Assembly: GCF_017874575.1 (NCBI RefSeq)
Contig: NZ_JAGGLU010000002.1
Location: 124,001 to 188,000, forward strand
Length of the DNA stretch: 64,000 nucleotides
Source: Lactobacillus colini
GTDB lineage: Bacteria; Bacillota; Bacilli; Lactobacillales; Lactobacillaceae
Reading direction: 5' to 3'
Shown: positions 53,694 to 61,864 of the stretch, piece after piece
How positions within the stretch are numbered: the stretch's first letter is position 1
Layout: every line of letters begins with the position of its first letter
Translations under genes and position numbers: made by a program
Notes under the pieces: generated by a model
What the model was told of the DNA's origin: nothing
Database searches by the model: none
Seen by the model: the letters and a program-made list of their open reading frames with translations, nothing else

Positions 53694-55106
53694 TTGAATA
53701 AAGAAACAGCACCAAAACTTCGTGCTATTGTTCAAGTTGACCACCCATGGCGTGTCATGGTGGCACTTATGATTGGGGCTTTTGTTGGGATGTTATCAGA
53801 AACTTCACTTAATATTGCCCTTCCCCAATTAATGCAAGCCTTCAAGGTTCCAGCAGGAACAATTCAATGGCTTGTAACTGGCTACATGTTAATTATCGGT
53901 ATTATCTTACCTTTATCAAGTTTACTAACTAAATGGTTCTCTACCCGTCAATTGGTAATTACTGGCCTAATTGCTTTTATTATTGGGGCAATTATTTCAG
54001 CTGTTGCTACTAACTTTCCAATTTTGCTTATGGGACGGATGATCCAGGGAATCGGAACTGGTATTGTCTTGCCATTAATGTTTACTGTGGCAATGAATGT
54101 CTTTGCCCCTAATAAGTTAGGCGGCGCAATGGGTGCTTGTGCGATGGTTATCATGTTAGCTCCCGCTATCGGTCCTACTCTAACTGGATTAATTTTGGCT
54201 AAGCTTTCTTGGAATTGGATTTTCTGGTTATTCGTGCCATTCTTGGTTATAGCTCTTTTATTCGCTATCACTAGTTTAGTTAACATCAGTAAGCTTACTA
54301 GACCTAAAGTTGACTTCATTTCAATTATTGAGTCAATTGTTGGTTTTGCTACTTTGGTTAGTGGTGTTAGCTTAGCGTCTGATATGGGAATCGGTTCACC
54401 ATTAGTCTTAGGATTAATTGTTGTCGGTATTGTGGTTTTAATTCTTTACTCATACCGCCAAGTTCATCTTCAAAGTCCAATCTTAAACTTGAAGATTTTT
54501 ACAATTAAGCAATTTAGAGTTGGTGCACTAATCGTAATGGTCGACTTCGGCATTATCTTATCAGCTATGTACTTATTACCACAATATATTCAAAGTGGCC
54601 GCATGCTTGCTGTAGCTTTAGCCGGTATCATCATGTTACCTGGTGGTATTATTAACGCATTAACTTCCGCCTTTGCCGGTCGTTTATACGATAATATCGG
54701 CGCCAAAAAGCCTACAATTATTGGTTTTATCTTGGCTTTGATTGGTGGTGTGATGCTAGTTAGCTTATCTACTAGTTCACCAATTTGGTACATTATCTTA
54801 GCCCACATTATCCTAATGATTGGTTGTCCGCTAGCAATGTCACCATCTCAAACCTATGCCCTTAATGCAATCCAAGGTCCTGCATCTGCTGATGGTAGTA
54901 CTATCATGAACACCTTACAGCAAATAGTTGGTGCTATTGCTACAGCGATTGCTACTGGCTTACTTTCATTAGGTCAAAATGCAGCTAATACTGCTAATAA
55001 GGCAGCTGCCTTTACTAATGGTGCTCATTACGGCTTTTACTTCACGATTGTATTAGTTATTGTTGGCTTAGTTCTGGGCTTCATGATTAAACCTGAAGAT
55101 GATTAA
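53694..55106 (+). CDS. MFS multidrug exporter, DHA2 (14-helix) family
   Basis: A 470-residue major facilitator with 14 hydrophobic segments, of the EmrB/QacA type. Blocks such as LNIALPQLMQAFKV, QWLVTGYMLIIGIILPLSSLL and GRMIQGIGTGIVLPLMF are characteristic. It is likely a proton-driven exporter of drugs or toxic compounds; the substrate is unknown. The start is TTG 53694 with AGGAGG ahead; no ATG lies at a suitable place. Monocistronic with a terminator at 55120-55153. Confidence 0.92.
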   Translation: MNKETAPKLRAIVQVDHPWRVMVALMIGAFVGMLSETSLNIALPQLMQAFKVPAGTIQWLVTGYMLIIGIILPLSSLLTKWFSTRQLVITGLIAFIIGAIISAVATNFPILLMGRMIQGIGTGIVLPLMFTVAMNVFAPNKLGGAMGACAMVIMLAPAIGPTLTGLILAKLSWNWIFWLFVPFLVIALLFAITSLVNISKLTRPKVDFISIIESIVGFATLVSGVSLASDMGIGSPLVLGLIVVGIVVLILYSYRQVHLQSPILNLKIFTIKQFRVGALIVMVDFGIILSAMYLLPQYIQSGRMLAVALAGIIMLPGGIINALTSAFAGRLYDNIGAKKPTIIGFILALIGGVMLVSLSTSSPIWYIILAHIILMIGCPLAMSPSQTYALNAIQGPASADGSTIMNTLQQIVGAIATAIATGLLSLGQNAANTANKAAAFTNGAHYGFYFTIVLVIVGLVLGFMIKPEDD

Positions 55107-55119
55107 ACTTAGTCATAAT

Positions 55120-55153
55120 AAAAGGAAGGAAAATATGATTCCTTCCTTTTTTT
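55120..55153. terminator. bidirectional terminator
   Basis: AAAGGAAGGAA pairs with TTCCTTCCTTT, followed by T7. Confidence 0.85.
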
Positions 55154-55154
55154 G

Positions 55155-55973
55155 TTAGGCTAAATATTCACTTAATACCTTCAATACGCCTTGCTCATCA
55201 TTACTTGGAGCAATTTTATCAGCTACTGCTTTTACTTCGGCAGGTGCATTTTCCATGGCATAGCTAATACCAACTAACTTAAGCATAGTAATATCGTTGC
55301 CACCATCACCAAAGGCGATTGAATCTTTCGGGTTTAAATTCATCTTGGCGAATATTGATTTCAAGCCGCTTGCTTTAGAAACACCTATTTTCATAACATC
55401 TGAGGCAAAATTACCCGAATCTGTTACATAAAACTTATTACCATACTTTTTATTAAATGGTCCTAAAATCTCATTAGCCATCTTGCCATCACAGTTAAAA
55501 GCTAGCTTAAGAATTAAATCATCTTCAGGAATCTCATCAAAACTATCAAGCTTGCACAGCCGCGGATAATAATAATCTGGTCCTTGACTAACATCTTTAA
55601 ACTTAGCAGCGTAACTAGACAAAGTGTAGGCCTGGTTCACACCACTAACAATAAAAGTCATTTTAGGGTAATTTTGATTAACATATTTAATAAATGTTTT
55701 AATAGCGGTTTGATCAGGAGCGTCAGTTCCAATTAATTTACCATCACTAACTAAATATGACCCATTCTCAGCTACAAAGTTCAACTTATCCTTATAATCT
55801 GAAAATTCTTTAGCTAGTTTGGCATATTGATTACCACTTGCAACAAAAAATTTAATTCCTAATGCATCCATCTTATCCAACAAATTTGCAAATAATTCAT
55901 GATCATATTCTTTATTGTTGTCCAAAAAAGTGCCATCCATATCAACAGCTACAGCCTTAAAGGGTACAGTCAT
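55155..55973 (-). CDS. HAD-superfamily Cof-type phosphatase
   Basis: A 272-residue cytosolic phosphatase of HAD subfamily IIB. Motif I DMDGT with the nucleophile Asp (VDMDGTFLDN, residues 10-19), motif II FVASGNQ, motif III Lys in KIGVSKASGL and motif IV FGDGGNDITML are intact. Cof-type enzymes dephosphorylate sugar phosphates, FMN or similar; the substrate is not predictable. Monocistronic. Confidence 0.93.
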   Translation of the reverse strand: MTVPFKAVAVDMDGTFLDNNKEYDHELFANLLDKMDALGIKFFVASGNQYAKLAKEFSDYKDKLNFVAENGSYLVSDGKLIGTDAPDQTAIKTFIKYVNQNYPKMTFIVSGVNQAYTLSSYAAKFKDVSQGPDYYYPRLCKLDSFDEIPEDDLILKLAFNCDGKMANEILGPFNKKYGNKFYVTDSGNFASDVMKIGVSKASGLKSIFAKMNLNPKDSIAFGDGGNDITMLKLVGISYAMENAPAEVKAVADKIAPSNDEQGVLKVLSEYLA

Positions 55974-56070
55974 TTGTAGAAAATTCCTCTCTTCTTAACA
56001 TTATATACAGTTACTATTGTACCTATTTATCGCTATAATGTAATCGCTTTATTAGCTAAAAGCTTAAATA

Positions 56071-56099
56071 TTGACAAAAAATTTAAAAGCTTCTACAAT
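56071..56099 (+). promoter_or_regulatory. promoter of rpsN2
   Basis: Perfect -35 TTGACA (56071-56076), 17 bases, -10 TACAAT (56094-56099). An upstream in-frame TTG extension of the S14 frame coincides with this -35 and is therefore not coding. Confidence 0.85.
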
Positions 56100-56139
56100 T
56101 TACTTACTAAAAATAAGAAATATCAGAAAGGATAGATAC

Positions 56140-56397
56140 ATGGCTAAAAAATCAAAAATTGTCAAAGCCGCTAAGCAACGTGAATTAATTAAAAAATATT
56201 ATGAATTAAAAGCAGCTGGCAACATCCAAGCTCTAGCTAAGTTGCCACTCAATGCACATCCTGTGCATTATCATAATCGCGATAGCTTCGACGGACGTCC
56301 TCATGGCTATATGCGTAAGTTTGGAATGTCACGCTTGCGCTTCAAGCAGTTGGCTCATCAAGGCCAACTACCTGGCGTCAAAAAAGCAAGCTGGTAA
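56140..56397 (+). CDS. rpsN: 30S ribosomal protein S14, zinc-independent form
   Basis: An 85-residue S14 of the C-minus type: basic N-terminus [20 protein letters not shown] and the conserved end [34 protein letters not shown], but no CxxC zinc pairs (NRDSFDGRP where many S14 have NRCxxTGRP). It is usually about 89 residues, so it is slightly short. Such forms can replace zinc-binding S14 under zinc starvation. ATG 56140 has the SD AGAAAGGA. No convincing Zur box was found. Monocistronic. Confidence 0.93.
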   Translation: MAKKSKIVKAAKQRELIKKYYELKAAGNIQALAKLPLNAHPVHYHNRDSFDGRPHGYMRKFGMSRLRFKQLAHQGQLPGVKKASW

Positions 56398-56413
56398 AAA
56401 ATATATGACTGTT

Positions 56414-56451
56414 AAAAAAAGCTCCCGACAATAAGTCGAGAGCTTCTTTTA
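56414..56451. terminator. bidirectional terminator between rpsN and gpmA
   Basis: AAGCTC-CGAC pairs with GTCG-GAGCTT, with A and T runs outside. Confidence 0.8.
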
Positions 56452-56463
56452 TAGGATGCTTAA

Positions 56464-57156
56464 TTAGTCATCAAGCTTTTCCTTGTTAACAACATCCAAG
56501 TTTTCATCGAATGTGTAAACAACTGGTTCACCAGTCTTCATTTCTAAGTTCATGATATCTTCATCAGAGATGTTTTCAATGTACTTAGTTAAAGCACGAA
56601 GTGAGTTACCGTGAGCAGCAATAATTACGTTCTTACCATCAAGTAAGTCTGGTGCAATGTGGTCTTCCCAGAAAGGCATAACTCTTTCCAAAGTTACCTT
56701 AAGGTTTTCTGCCTTAGGAACGATGTGTGGATCAAGCTTAGCATAGCGACGATCATGTGCTTGACTAAATTCATTGTCATCTTCGATAGCTGGTGGTAAA
56801 ACATCGTAAGAACGACGCCAAATGTGAACTTGTTCGTCACCGTACTTTTCAGCAGTCTTCTTCTTGTTTAAGCCTTGAAGTGCACCGTAGTGACGTTCGT
56901 TTAATCTCCAAGTCTTAGTTTCTGGAATCCAAAGTTGGTCACTTTCTTCAAGTGCAAAGTGCAAAGTCTTGATAGCACGAGTTAATACTGAAGTGTAAGC
57001 TTGGTCAAATTGAAGGCCGTGTTCCTTAATTAAACGGCCTGCCTTCTTAGCTTCTTCAACACCTTTTTCTGAAAGGTTAACATCAACCCAACCAGTAAAT
57101 TGGTTAGAAAGGTTCCATTCACTTTGTCCGTGACGAATCAATACTAATTTTGACAT
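56464..57156 (-). CDS. gpmA: 2,3-bisphosphoglycerate-dependent phosphoglycerate mutase
   Basis: A 230-residue glycolytic enzyme interconverting 3- and 2-phosphoglycerate. The phosphorylated His9 is in [10 protein letters not shown], the second His in [15 protein letters not shown], and [13 protein letters not shown] and [15 protein letters not shown] are signature blocks. Codon use is strongly biased to preferred codons, as in highly expressed genes. The SD is AAAGGAGA before ATG 57156. Confidence 0.97.
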   Translation of the reverse strand: MSKLVLIRHGQSEWNLSNQFTGWVDVNLSEKGVEEAKKAGRLIKEHGLQFDQAYTSVLTRAIKTLHFALEESDQLWIPETKTWRLNERHYGALQGLNKKKTAEKYGDEQVHIWRRSYDVLPPAIEDDNEFSQAHDRRYAKLDPHIVPKAENLKVTLERVMPFWEDHIAPDLLDGKNVIIAAHGNSLRALTKYIENISDEDIMNLEMKTGEPVVYTFDENLDVVNKEKLDD

Positions 57157-57314
57157 GAACTGTATCTCCTTTTATAACATTGTTTCATTAACTATTTTAC
57201 ACGCTTAAGTTAAAAAATCATAGGAAATCCGCGAAAAAACAATTTTTCTTCCTATATTGAATACCCTAAAAGTGTAAAATAGATACAGATATAATTTTTA
57301 TTTGGAGAATTAAT

Positions 57315-58145
57315 ATGAAATTTTTTAAGCAAAAATCATCCCTTTTAGTATTAATACTAGGACTTATGACATTAACCCTAATAACTGCCTGCAGCAAAAA
57401 AGAAAACCAAAAGCAGACTCCTTCTCTGCCTTCAGCTACTAGTCTAATCAATTCTAGCTTTGCTAAGAATATCAAGAGCGGCCACTATACTCTAAACCTA
57501 GCTTCTAAAGAAATGAACCAGACTACTAAGGCAAGTGGCAAATTTAAGCAGGGCTCTGTAACTTACATGGATTACGCTATTTCTAATAAATCAAAAACTC
57601 AAAGCGAAAAAATCTGGCTGACTAATTCTACTATCTATCTTTTATTGCCAGCTAACCACGGTAAGTGGATTGAGAATAAGTCTGATGCCAATAACTTCGA
57701 TCCTAATCAATTAACTAGCCGCTTCAAAAGCAGCACCTTAGACGCAATTAATCAAGAGTTTGTTAAACATGCTCAAGTAAAGAAGTCAGGCACTTCCAGC
57801 TATAGTGTGTCCTACAGCGGCACGAATAGCGATATCTGGAAGGTATTGAATGTCTTGGTTGTTGATACTATGAATAGCCCTGGTTCACAGAATATGAACA
57901 TCTCTAGAACAATTAATGCCGCCTCAGTTCAAAATATTAAGATTAATTACATTATTAATAAGTTAACTAAGAGAATCACTAATATTACCTACCAAGCTAG
58001 CTTCAATATTAATGGCAAGTATGACTTTACTTGGAAGCAAGTCTATGATGAATTGAATGAGCATAACAAGCTCTCAGTTCCTAACTCTATCCAAAAGAAT
58101 GCCATTGATGTTCAAAAAATTAAGCAAAAACAAGCTAAAAAATAA
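57315..58145 (+). CDS. lipoprotein, unknown function
   Basis: A 276-residue exported lipoprotein: signal peptide with the lipobox ITAC (Cys at about residue 24) followed by SKKENQKQ. The mature part is rich in Ser, Asn and Lys and reads like a beta-rich LppX/DUF-type envelope domain (SGHYTLNL; GKFKQGSVTYMDYAI). It shares layout with the next gene, 12 bases downstream, so the two are one operon and perhaps diverged paralogues. Function unknown. Confidence 0.82.
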   Translation: MKFFKQKSSLLVLILGLMTLTLITACSKKENQKQTPSLPSATSLINSSFAKNIKSGHYTLNLASKEMNQTTKASGKFKQGSVTYMDYAISNKSKTQSEKIWLTNSTIYLLLPANHGKWIENKSDANNFDPNQLTSRFKSSTLDAINQEFVKHAQVKKSGTSSYSVSYSGTNSDIWKVLNVLVVDTMNSPGSQNMNISRTINAASVQNIKINYIINKLTKRITNITYQASFNINGKYDFTWKQVYDELNEHNKLSVPNSIQKNAIDVQKIKQKQAKK

Positions 58146-58156
58146 GGTAAATACAA

Positions 58157-58927
58157 ATGGCAAATAGACAACATCTATCTCCTAAAATTATTGGTCTAGT
58201 AATCGGGATAATAGCGGCAGTATTAATCTTGTCTGCTAGTTATATTATCTTAAGTAAACCTTCATCAAGTACCTTACTGTCTAATAGTTCTACAACTACA
58301 ATTAATTCTGCCCGTAGCGTTATTAAAATCAAATCTTCAAAAGAAAACGTCACCCAAACTTTAGAGTTCAACGATCAAATAAATCATATAGCCCTGACTT
58401 CTAATCCCGCTAATTCTCAAGATCAGAATTATTGGTCCAGTCAAGACCGTGTCTATACCAAGTTAAAAGACAAATGGTACTATCTTGATATTAGCAATAA
58501 GCAGGCTTACAAGATGTTCTTCGGGACAATGTTTTCTAGTTCTAAGAAGTTATTTACTAGCCATAACTTTGATAAGTTTGATAGAGCAGCCTTAGATAAG
58601 CTGAAAGTCAAACTTGACGGTCTTAGTGGCTATCATATTTCTTATCAAGGCAGCGATGCCGATATTATCAAGGGAATCTTAGAGTCATCACAAGTTACTA
58701 ATTCTCAAGCGACACCTTTAGCTAATCAAATTGAAAAGGTAGTTTTAAATATCAAAACTGACCGCCACCAGAACCTACGCGATCTAGAGTACAAACTTAT
58801 TTATAAGCAAGATATGGGTTCAATCAGCTTTCATCTAAGCAATATTAATGAAGTTAATAAGCTAACTATTCCCAAAAACATCACCTCTCAAGCTAAAGAA
58901 ACCAGCTTAGAAAATTTACAAAAATAA
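58157..58927 (+). CDS. membrane-anchored extracellular protein, unknown function
   Basis: A 256-residue protein with an N-terminal anchor (residues 10-32, IIGLVIGIIAAVLILSASYI) and an extracellular domain. It lacks a lipobox. The domain has the same features as the preceding lipoprotein: a middle WYYLDISNK block and a SYQGSDADIIKGIL block comparable to SYSGTNSDIWKVLN. Co-transcribed with it. Function unknown. Confidence 0.78.
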   Translation: MANRQHLSPKIIGLVIGIIAAVLILSASYIILSKPSSSTLLSNSSTTTINSARSVIKIKSSKENVTQTLEFNDQINHIALTSNPANSQDQNYWSSQDRVYTKLKDKWYYLDISNKQAYKMFFGTMFSSSKKLFTSHNFDKFDRAALDKLKVKLDGLSGYHISYQGSDADIIKGILESSQVTNSQATPLANQIEKVVLNIKTDRHQNLRDLEYKLIYKQDMGSISFHLSNINEVNKLTIPKNITSQAKETSLENLQK

Positions 58928-58933
58928 ACAAAA

Positions 58934-58969
58934 AAATTGCACCTCCTAATCAAGAGTGCAATTTTTTTA
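58934..58969. terminator. bidirectional terminator
   Basis: AAATTGCAC pairs with GTGCAATTT, with T7 after it. Confidence 0.85.
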
Positions 58970-60802
58970 TTAGTTTTCACGACCAAGTTCTTCACGAATT
59001 TTAGTTACATCTTTTACTTTAGCAGTAAAGATTACGTGATCACCAGGTTCGATAATCGTATTACCATGTGGTGTAAGCCACTTGTCATCACGCCGAATTC
59101 GACTGATCGTCATCTTATCAATAAACTCTAGGTTCATTAACTTCTGGCCAGTATAACGATGGTTGCGAACAGTAACTTCGTAAAGACCGTTTTGGGTATC
59201 GTTTAAGATCTTCAAGATTGAAGGTGACTCAATCAAGGAACGCAAGACTGACGTTTCAACATTAAACTGATTAAACACTTCAATCCCTTGGTCTGCAACT
59301 CGCTTGACTCTTTCTGGAGTTGGATTTATCAAGCTAACAATCACTCGCTTAACTCCCTTGGTCTTAGCTAAGTGACCGATGCGGATATTATCTTCATCAT
59401 CCCTTAAACCGGCAACTAATAAGTCAGCATTAAAGGCGCCACTCTTTTCTAGGCTAGATTCATTCATCTCGTCTACCAAGGTCAGCTTAGCGACCCTACT
59501 CTTATAAGTATCATAGTTATTCTTCAGGTGGGTAAACATCTTAACGTTATACCAATTATCACGCAATTCCTGAGCAACAGGTACGGTCATTAGATTCGTA
59601 CCAATAATGTTAACCCGCTCCTTGATCTTATCTTCAATTGTTAGCTTGAAGCGAGCATTGAATAAAATCGGCCCCAAGATGCAAACAATAACTGCCGCTA
59701 GGGTAAAGGCATCTGATTGGGTAGCTGAGATGGCATGCAGCTTACGTGCTACTTGTAAGGTAGGCAAGACAATCGTGATCGTCGTCATCACTAAGAATGT
59801 CCCTGCCCAACTATTGCGCAAGTTAAAGTTACGCCTATAAACTACAAAGACCGGCAACTTAGCAACTAACAAGAAGATTACTAAGATAGGAATCAACATT
59901 AAGGCACTAGGATTAGTCAACAAGCTTCTTAAGTTCAAGTTAACCCCGGTCATAATAAAAAATACAGGTATAAAGAAACCATAGCCAATTGAAGTTAACT
60001 TATCCATCGTTGCTTCGCTTGGCTCTAATAGCTTCATTACCATTCCTGCTAAGAAGGCACCTAGAATGTTCTCAGCACCTACTCGCTCAGCAACTGTCAC
60101 TAAAGTAAAAATCAAGAAAAATGCCAAGCGAATATCTAATTGTGTTGTCGACTTTGAAATCTTGTTAAACCAGTGATAAGGTCCACGAAATCGATTCAAA
60201 AGGAAAATCGCCGCAACAAACAAAAGCACAATTAGCCATAATTGTCCCGCATTACCACCATTTATTGAAGCGTAAATTGTAAGCAATAATAGTGGTACTA
60301 CTTCTCCTAACACAGCCGTTAGCAAAATAGTCTGCCCAATCGGACGGGATAAGATTTCTTTTTCTTTTAATGTTGCAATTACTATACCTAGAGCAACTGT
60401 ACTAAAGATAATTGTTGCCAGCATAATATCGCTGAATAAGCCTAATAGTTTTAAAATAATTGCTAAAATTGCAGCAAAAATTACCACTAGTACAAATGAT
60501 AAGATTGCAACCTTAGGAGGATTAACTTCCTTTGCGTTAGACTTTTTCTTCTTGTTATCACGCTTAAATAAGCTAAAATTAATTTCCATCCCTGAAAGAA
60601 ACATCAATAATGTTACTCCCAGGTTAGAAAGCATGGTAATCTCACTATTGCTGGCAATAATATTTAGAAACGACTTACCCAAAATAATCCCTGCAATAAT
60701 CTCAGCTACGGCTGTTGGTATCGTTGAAATATTAAGCCTTGCCATGAGAATTGGAATTGTCAAAGCCGCCAAAGCAACAATAAAAATTGATAGTTGTTCC
60801 AA
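58970..60802 (-). CDS. CPA2-family cation/proton antiporter with RCK domains
   Basis: A protein of about 610 residues: 12-13 hydrophobic segments (about residues 3-385) of the Na+/H+ exchanger fold, then an RCK-N (TrkA-N) nucleotide-binding domain (about 395-510, VNIIGTNLMTVPVAQEL) and an RCK-C domain to the end (MTISRIRRDDKWLTPHGNT). It probably exchanges K+ or Na+ for protons under control of a bound nucleotide. The open frame extends to 60847, but TTG 60802 has AAAGGGA ahead and gives a typical N-terminus (MEQLSIFIVALAALTIPI), so it was preferred. Confidence 0.9.
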   Translation of the reverse strand: MEQLSIFIVALAALTIPILMARLNISTIPTAVAEIIAGIILGKSFLNIIASNSEITMLSNLGVTLLMFLSGMEINFSLFKRDNKKKKSNAKEVNPPKVAILSFVLVVIFAAILAIILKLLGLFSDIMLATIIFSTVALGIVIATLKEKEILSRPIGQTILLTAVLGEVVPLLLLTIYASINGGNAGQLWLIVLLFVAAIFLLNRFRGPYHWFNKISKSTTQLDIRLAFFLIFTLVTVAERVGAENILGAFLAGMVMKLLEPSEATMDKLTSIGYGFFIPVFFIMTGVNLNLRSLLTNPSALMLIPILVIFLLVAKLPVFVVYRRNFNLRNSWAGTFLVMTTITIVLPTLQVARKLHAISATQSDAFTLAAVIVCILGPILFNARFKLTIEDKIKERVNIIGTNLMTVPVAQELRDNWYNVKMFTHLKNNYDTYKSRVAKLTLVDEMNESSLEKSGAFNADLLVAGLRDDEDNIRIGHLAKTKGVKRVIVSLINPTPERVKRVADQGIEVFNQFNVETSVLRSLIESPSILKILNDTQNGLYEVTVRNHRYTGQKLMNLEFIDKMTISRIRRDDKWLTPHGNTIIEPGDHVIFTAKVKDVTKIREELGREN

Positions 60803-60936
60803 GATACTATATTCCCTTTCTATTTTTGTTAAAACTATTGTACACAAGATTAAGATAAAAACTAACCCTTATTATAGTATTTCAGCAACTTTTTAACTAA
60901 TTATTTTAACCGCAAATACAACATTAATCCCACACA

Positions 60937-60974
60937 AAAAAGTATCACCTCAACTCAAAGGTGATACTTTTTTG
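60937..60974 (-). terminator. terminator after the PfkB-like gene
   Basis: AAGTATCACC pairs with GGTGATACTT with A and T runs on both sides; it serves the PfkB-like gene on the minus strand. Confidence 0.8.
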
Positions 60975-60989
60975 TTAAATATTTCATTA

Positions 60990-61805
60990 TTACTGAGCTT
61001 TTTCAAATGAAATCTTTTCAGCAATAACTTGTCTTTGTAAATCGGCAGTTTTTTCAAAATCTGTCAGCCATTCGCTTTGAACGGTATCAGTTGCAGCTGC
61101 AATACTATCAGCCAAGTTACGGACTGGTGCATAATTCTTAGTTATACCTGCTAAGAATGTGGCTAATAAGGTAGCGCCAGCGCCATTATCATCAACTACA
61201 TCTACTTCTGGAGCAGGTGCAATAAAGGCATGCATTAAGTTGACGATTGCTGCGCCTTCCTTACCTAGCGAAAGAAGTACATGATCCGCACCATCGGCAA
61301 CCATTTCATGGGCTAAGTTGATTAAGTGCTCATTACTCAAAGACTTATCACTTAATTCGAACCAATCTTTTAACTCTTGCTTATTAGGCTTAATTAAGAG
61401 CGGGTGAAGTGGCAGAATATCCATTGCTGTGGCATATGGTACATCCACTACAACATAACCCATCTTCTTAGTCGTTAATGTTGCAATATCAATCAAGTAA
61501 GCTGGATCAATTCCGGTCGCAAACTTGCCAGCTACAACAACAGTGTCGCCCATTTGCAGATTTTCTTTTAGATAGTCAAGCAACTCTTGCTGGGTTTGAG
61601 CGCTAATCTTTCTGCTGCGACTAGGATTGATGAAAGCATGAGAAATCCCAGCCTTGTCTAGTTCGGTGTCAATTTTCTTTTCACGGGTCTTATGAATAAT
61701 TCCTGTGGCAATAGAATCAACACCCAGCTTTTTTAAAATTAAAGAAACATCTACTCCCTTGCCCATTACACTTTCGGTACCATCTAAAGTAATTGTATAA
61801 ATCAA
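60990..61805 (-). CDS. PfkB-fold carbohydrate kinase-like protein lacking the catalytic Asp
   Basis: A 271-residue protein with the ribokinase/PfkB fold, nearest in shape to 1-phosphofructokinase/LacC: MGKGVDVSLILKKLG matches the GGKGxNVS substrate motif and LSLGKEGA the ATP-site strand. The key motif GAGD is GAGA here (DDNGAGATLLATF, Ala211 in place of the catalytic Asp), and GGKGxN has Met and Asp substitutions. The function is therefore uncertain, possibly a pseudokinase. A start at GTG 61820 exists, but TTG 61805 has GGAGGAAAG ahead and gives MIYTITLDG, the family N-terminus. Confidence 0.8.
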   Translation of the reverse strand: MIYTITLDGTESVMGKGVDVSLILKKLGVDSIATGIIHKTREKKIDTELDKAGISHAFINPSRSRKISAQTQQELLDYLKENLQMGDTVVVAGKFATGIDPAYLIDIATLTTKKMGYVVVDVPYATAMDILPLHPLLIKPNKQELKDWFELSDKSLSNEHLINLAHEMVADGADHVLLSLGKEGAAIVNLMHAFIAPAPEVDVVDDNGAGATLLATFLAGITKNYAPVRNLADSIAAATDTVQSEWLTDFEKTADLQRQVIAEKISFEKAQ

Positions 61806-61864
61806 ATGACTTTCCTCCACTTAAAGTTTACTACCTTATTGTGCCATACTTTGATCTAAAAATC

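Noticed and set aside
56071-56139. N-terminal extension of the S14 frame from TTG 56071
   Set aside because: The TTG is the -35 box of a consensus promoter, and the S14 N-terminus starts at ATG 56140.
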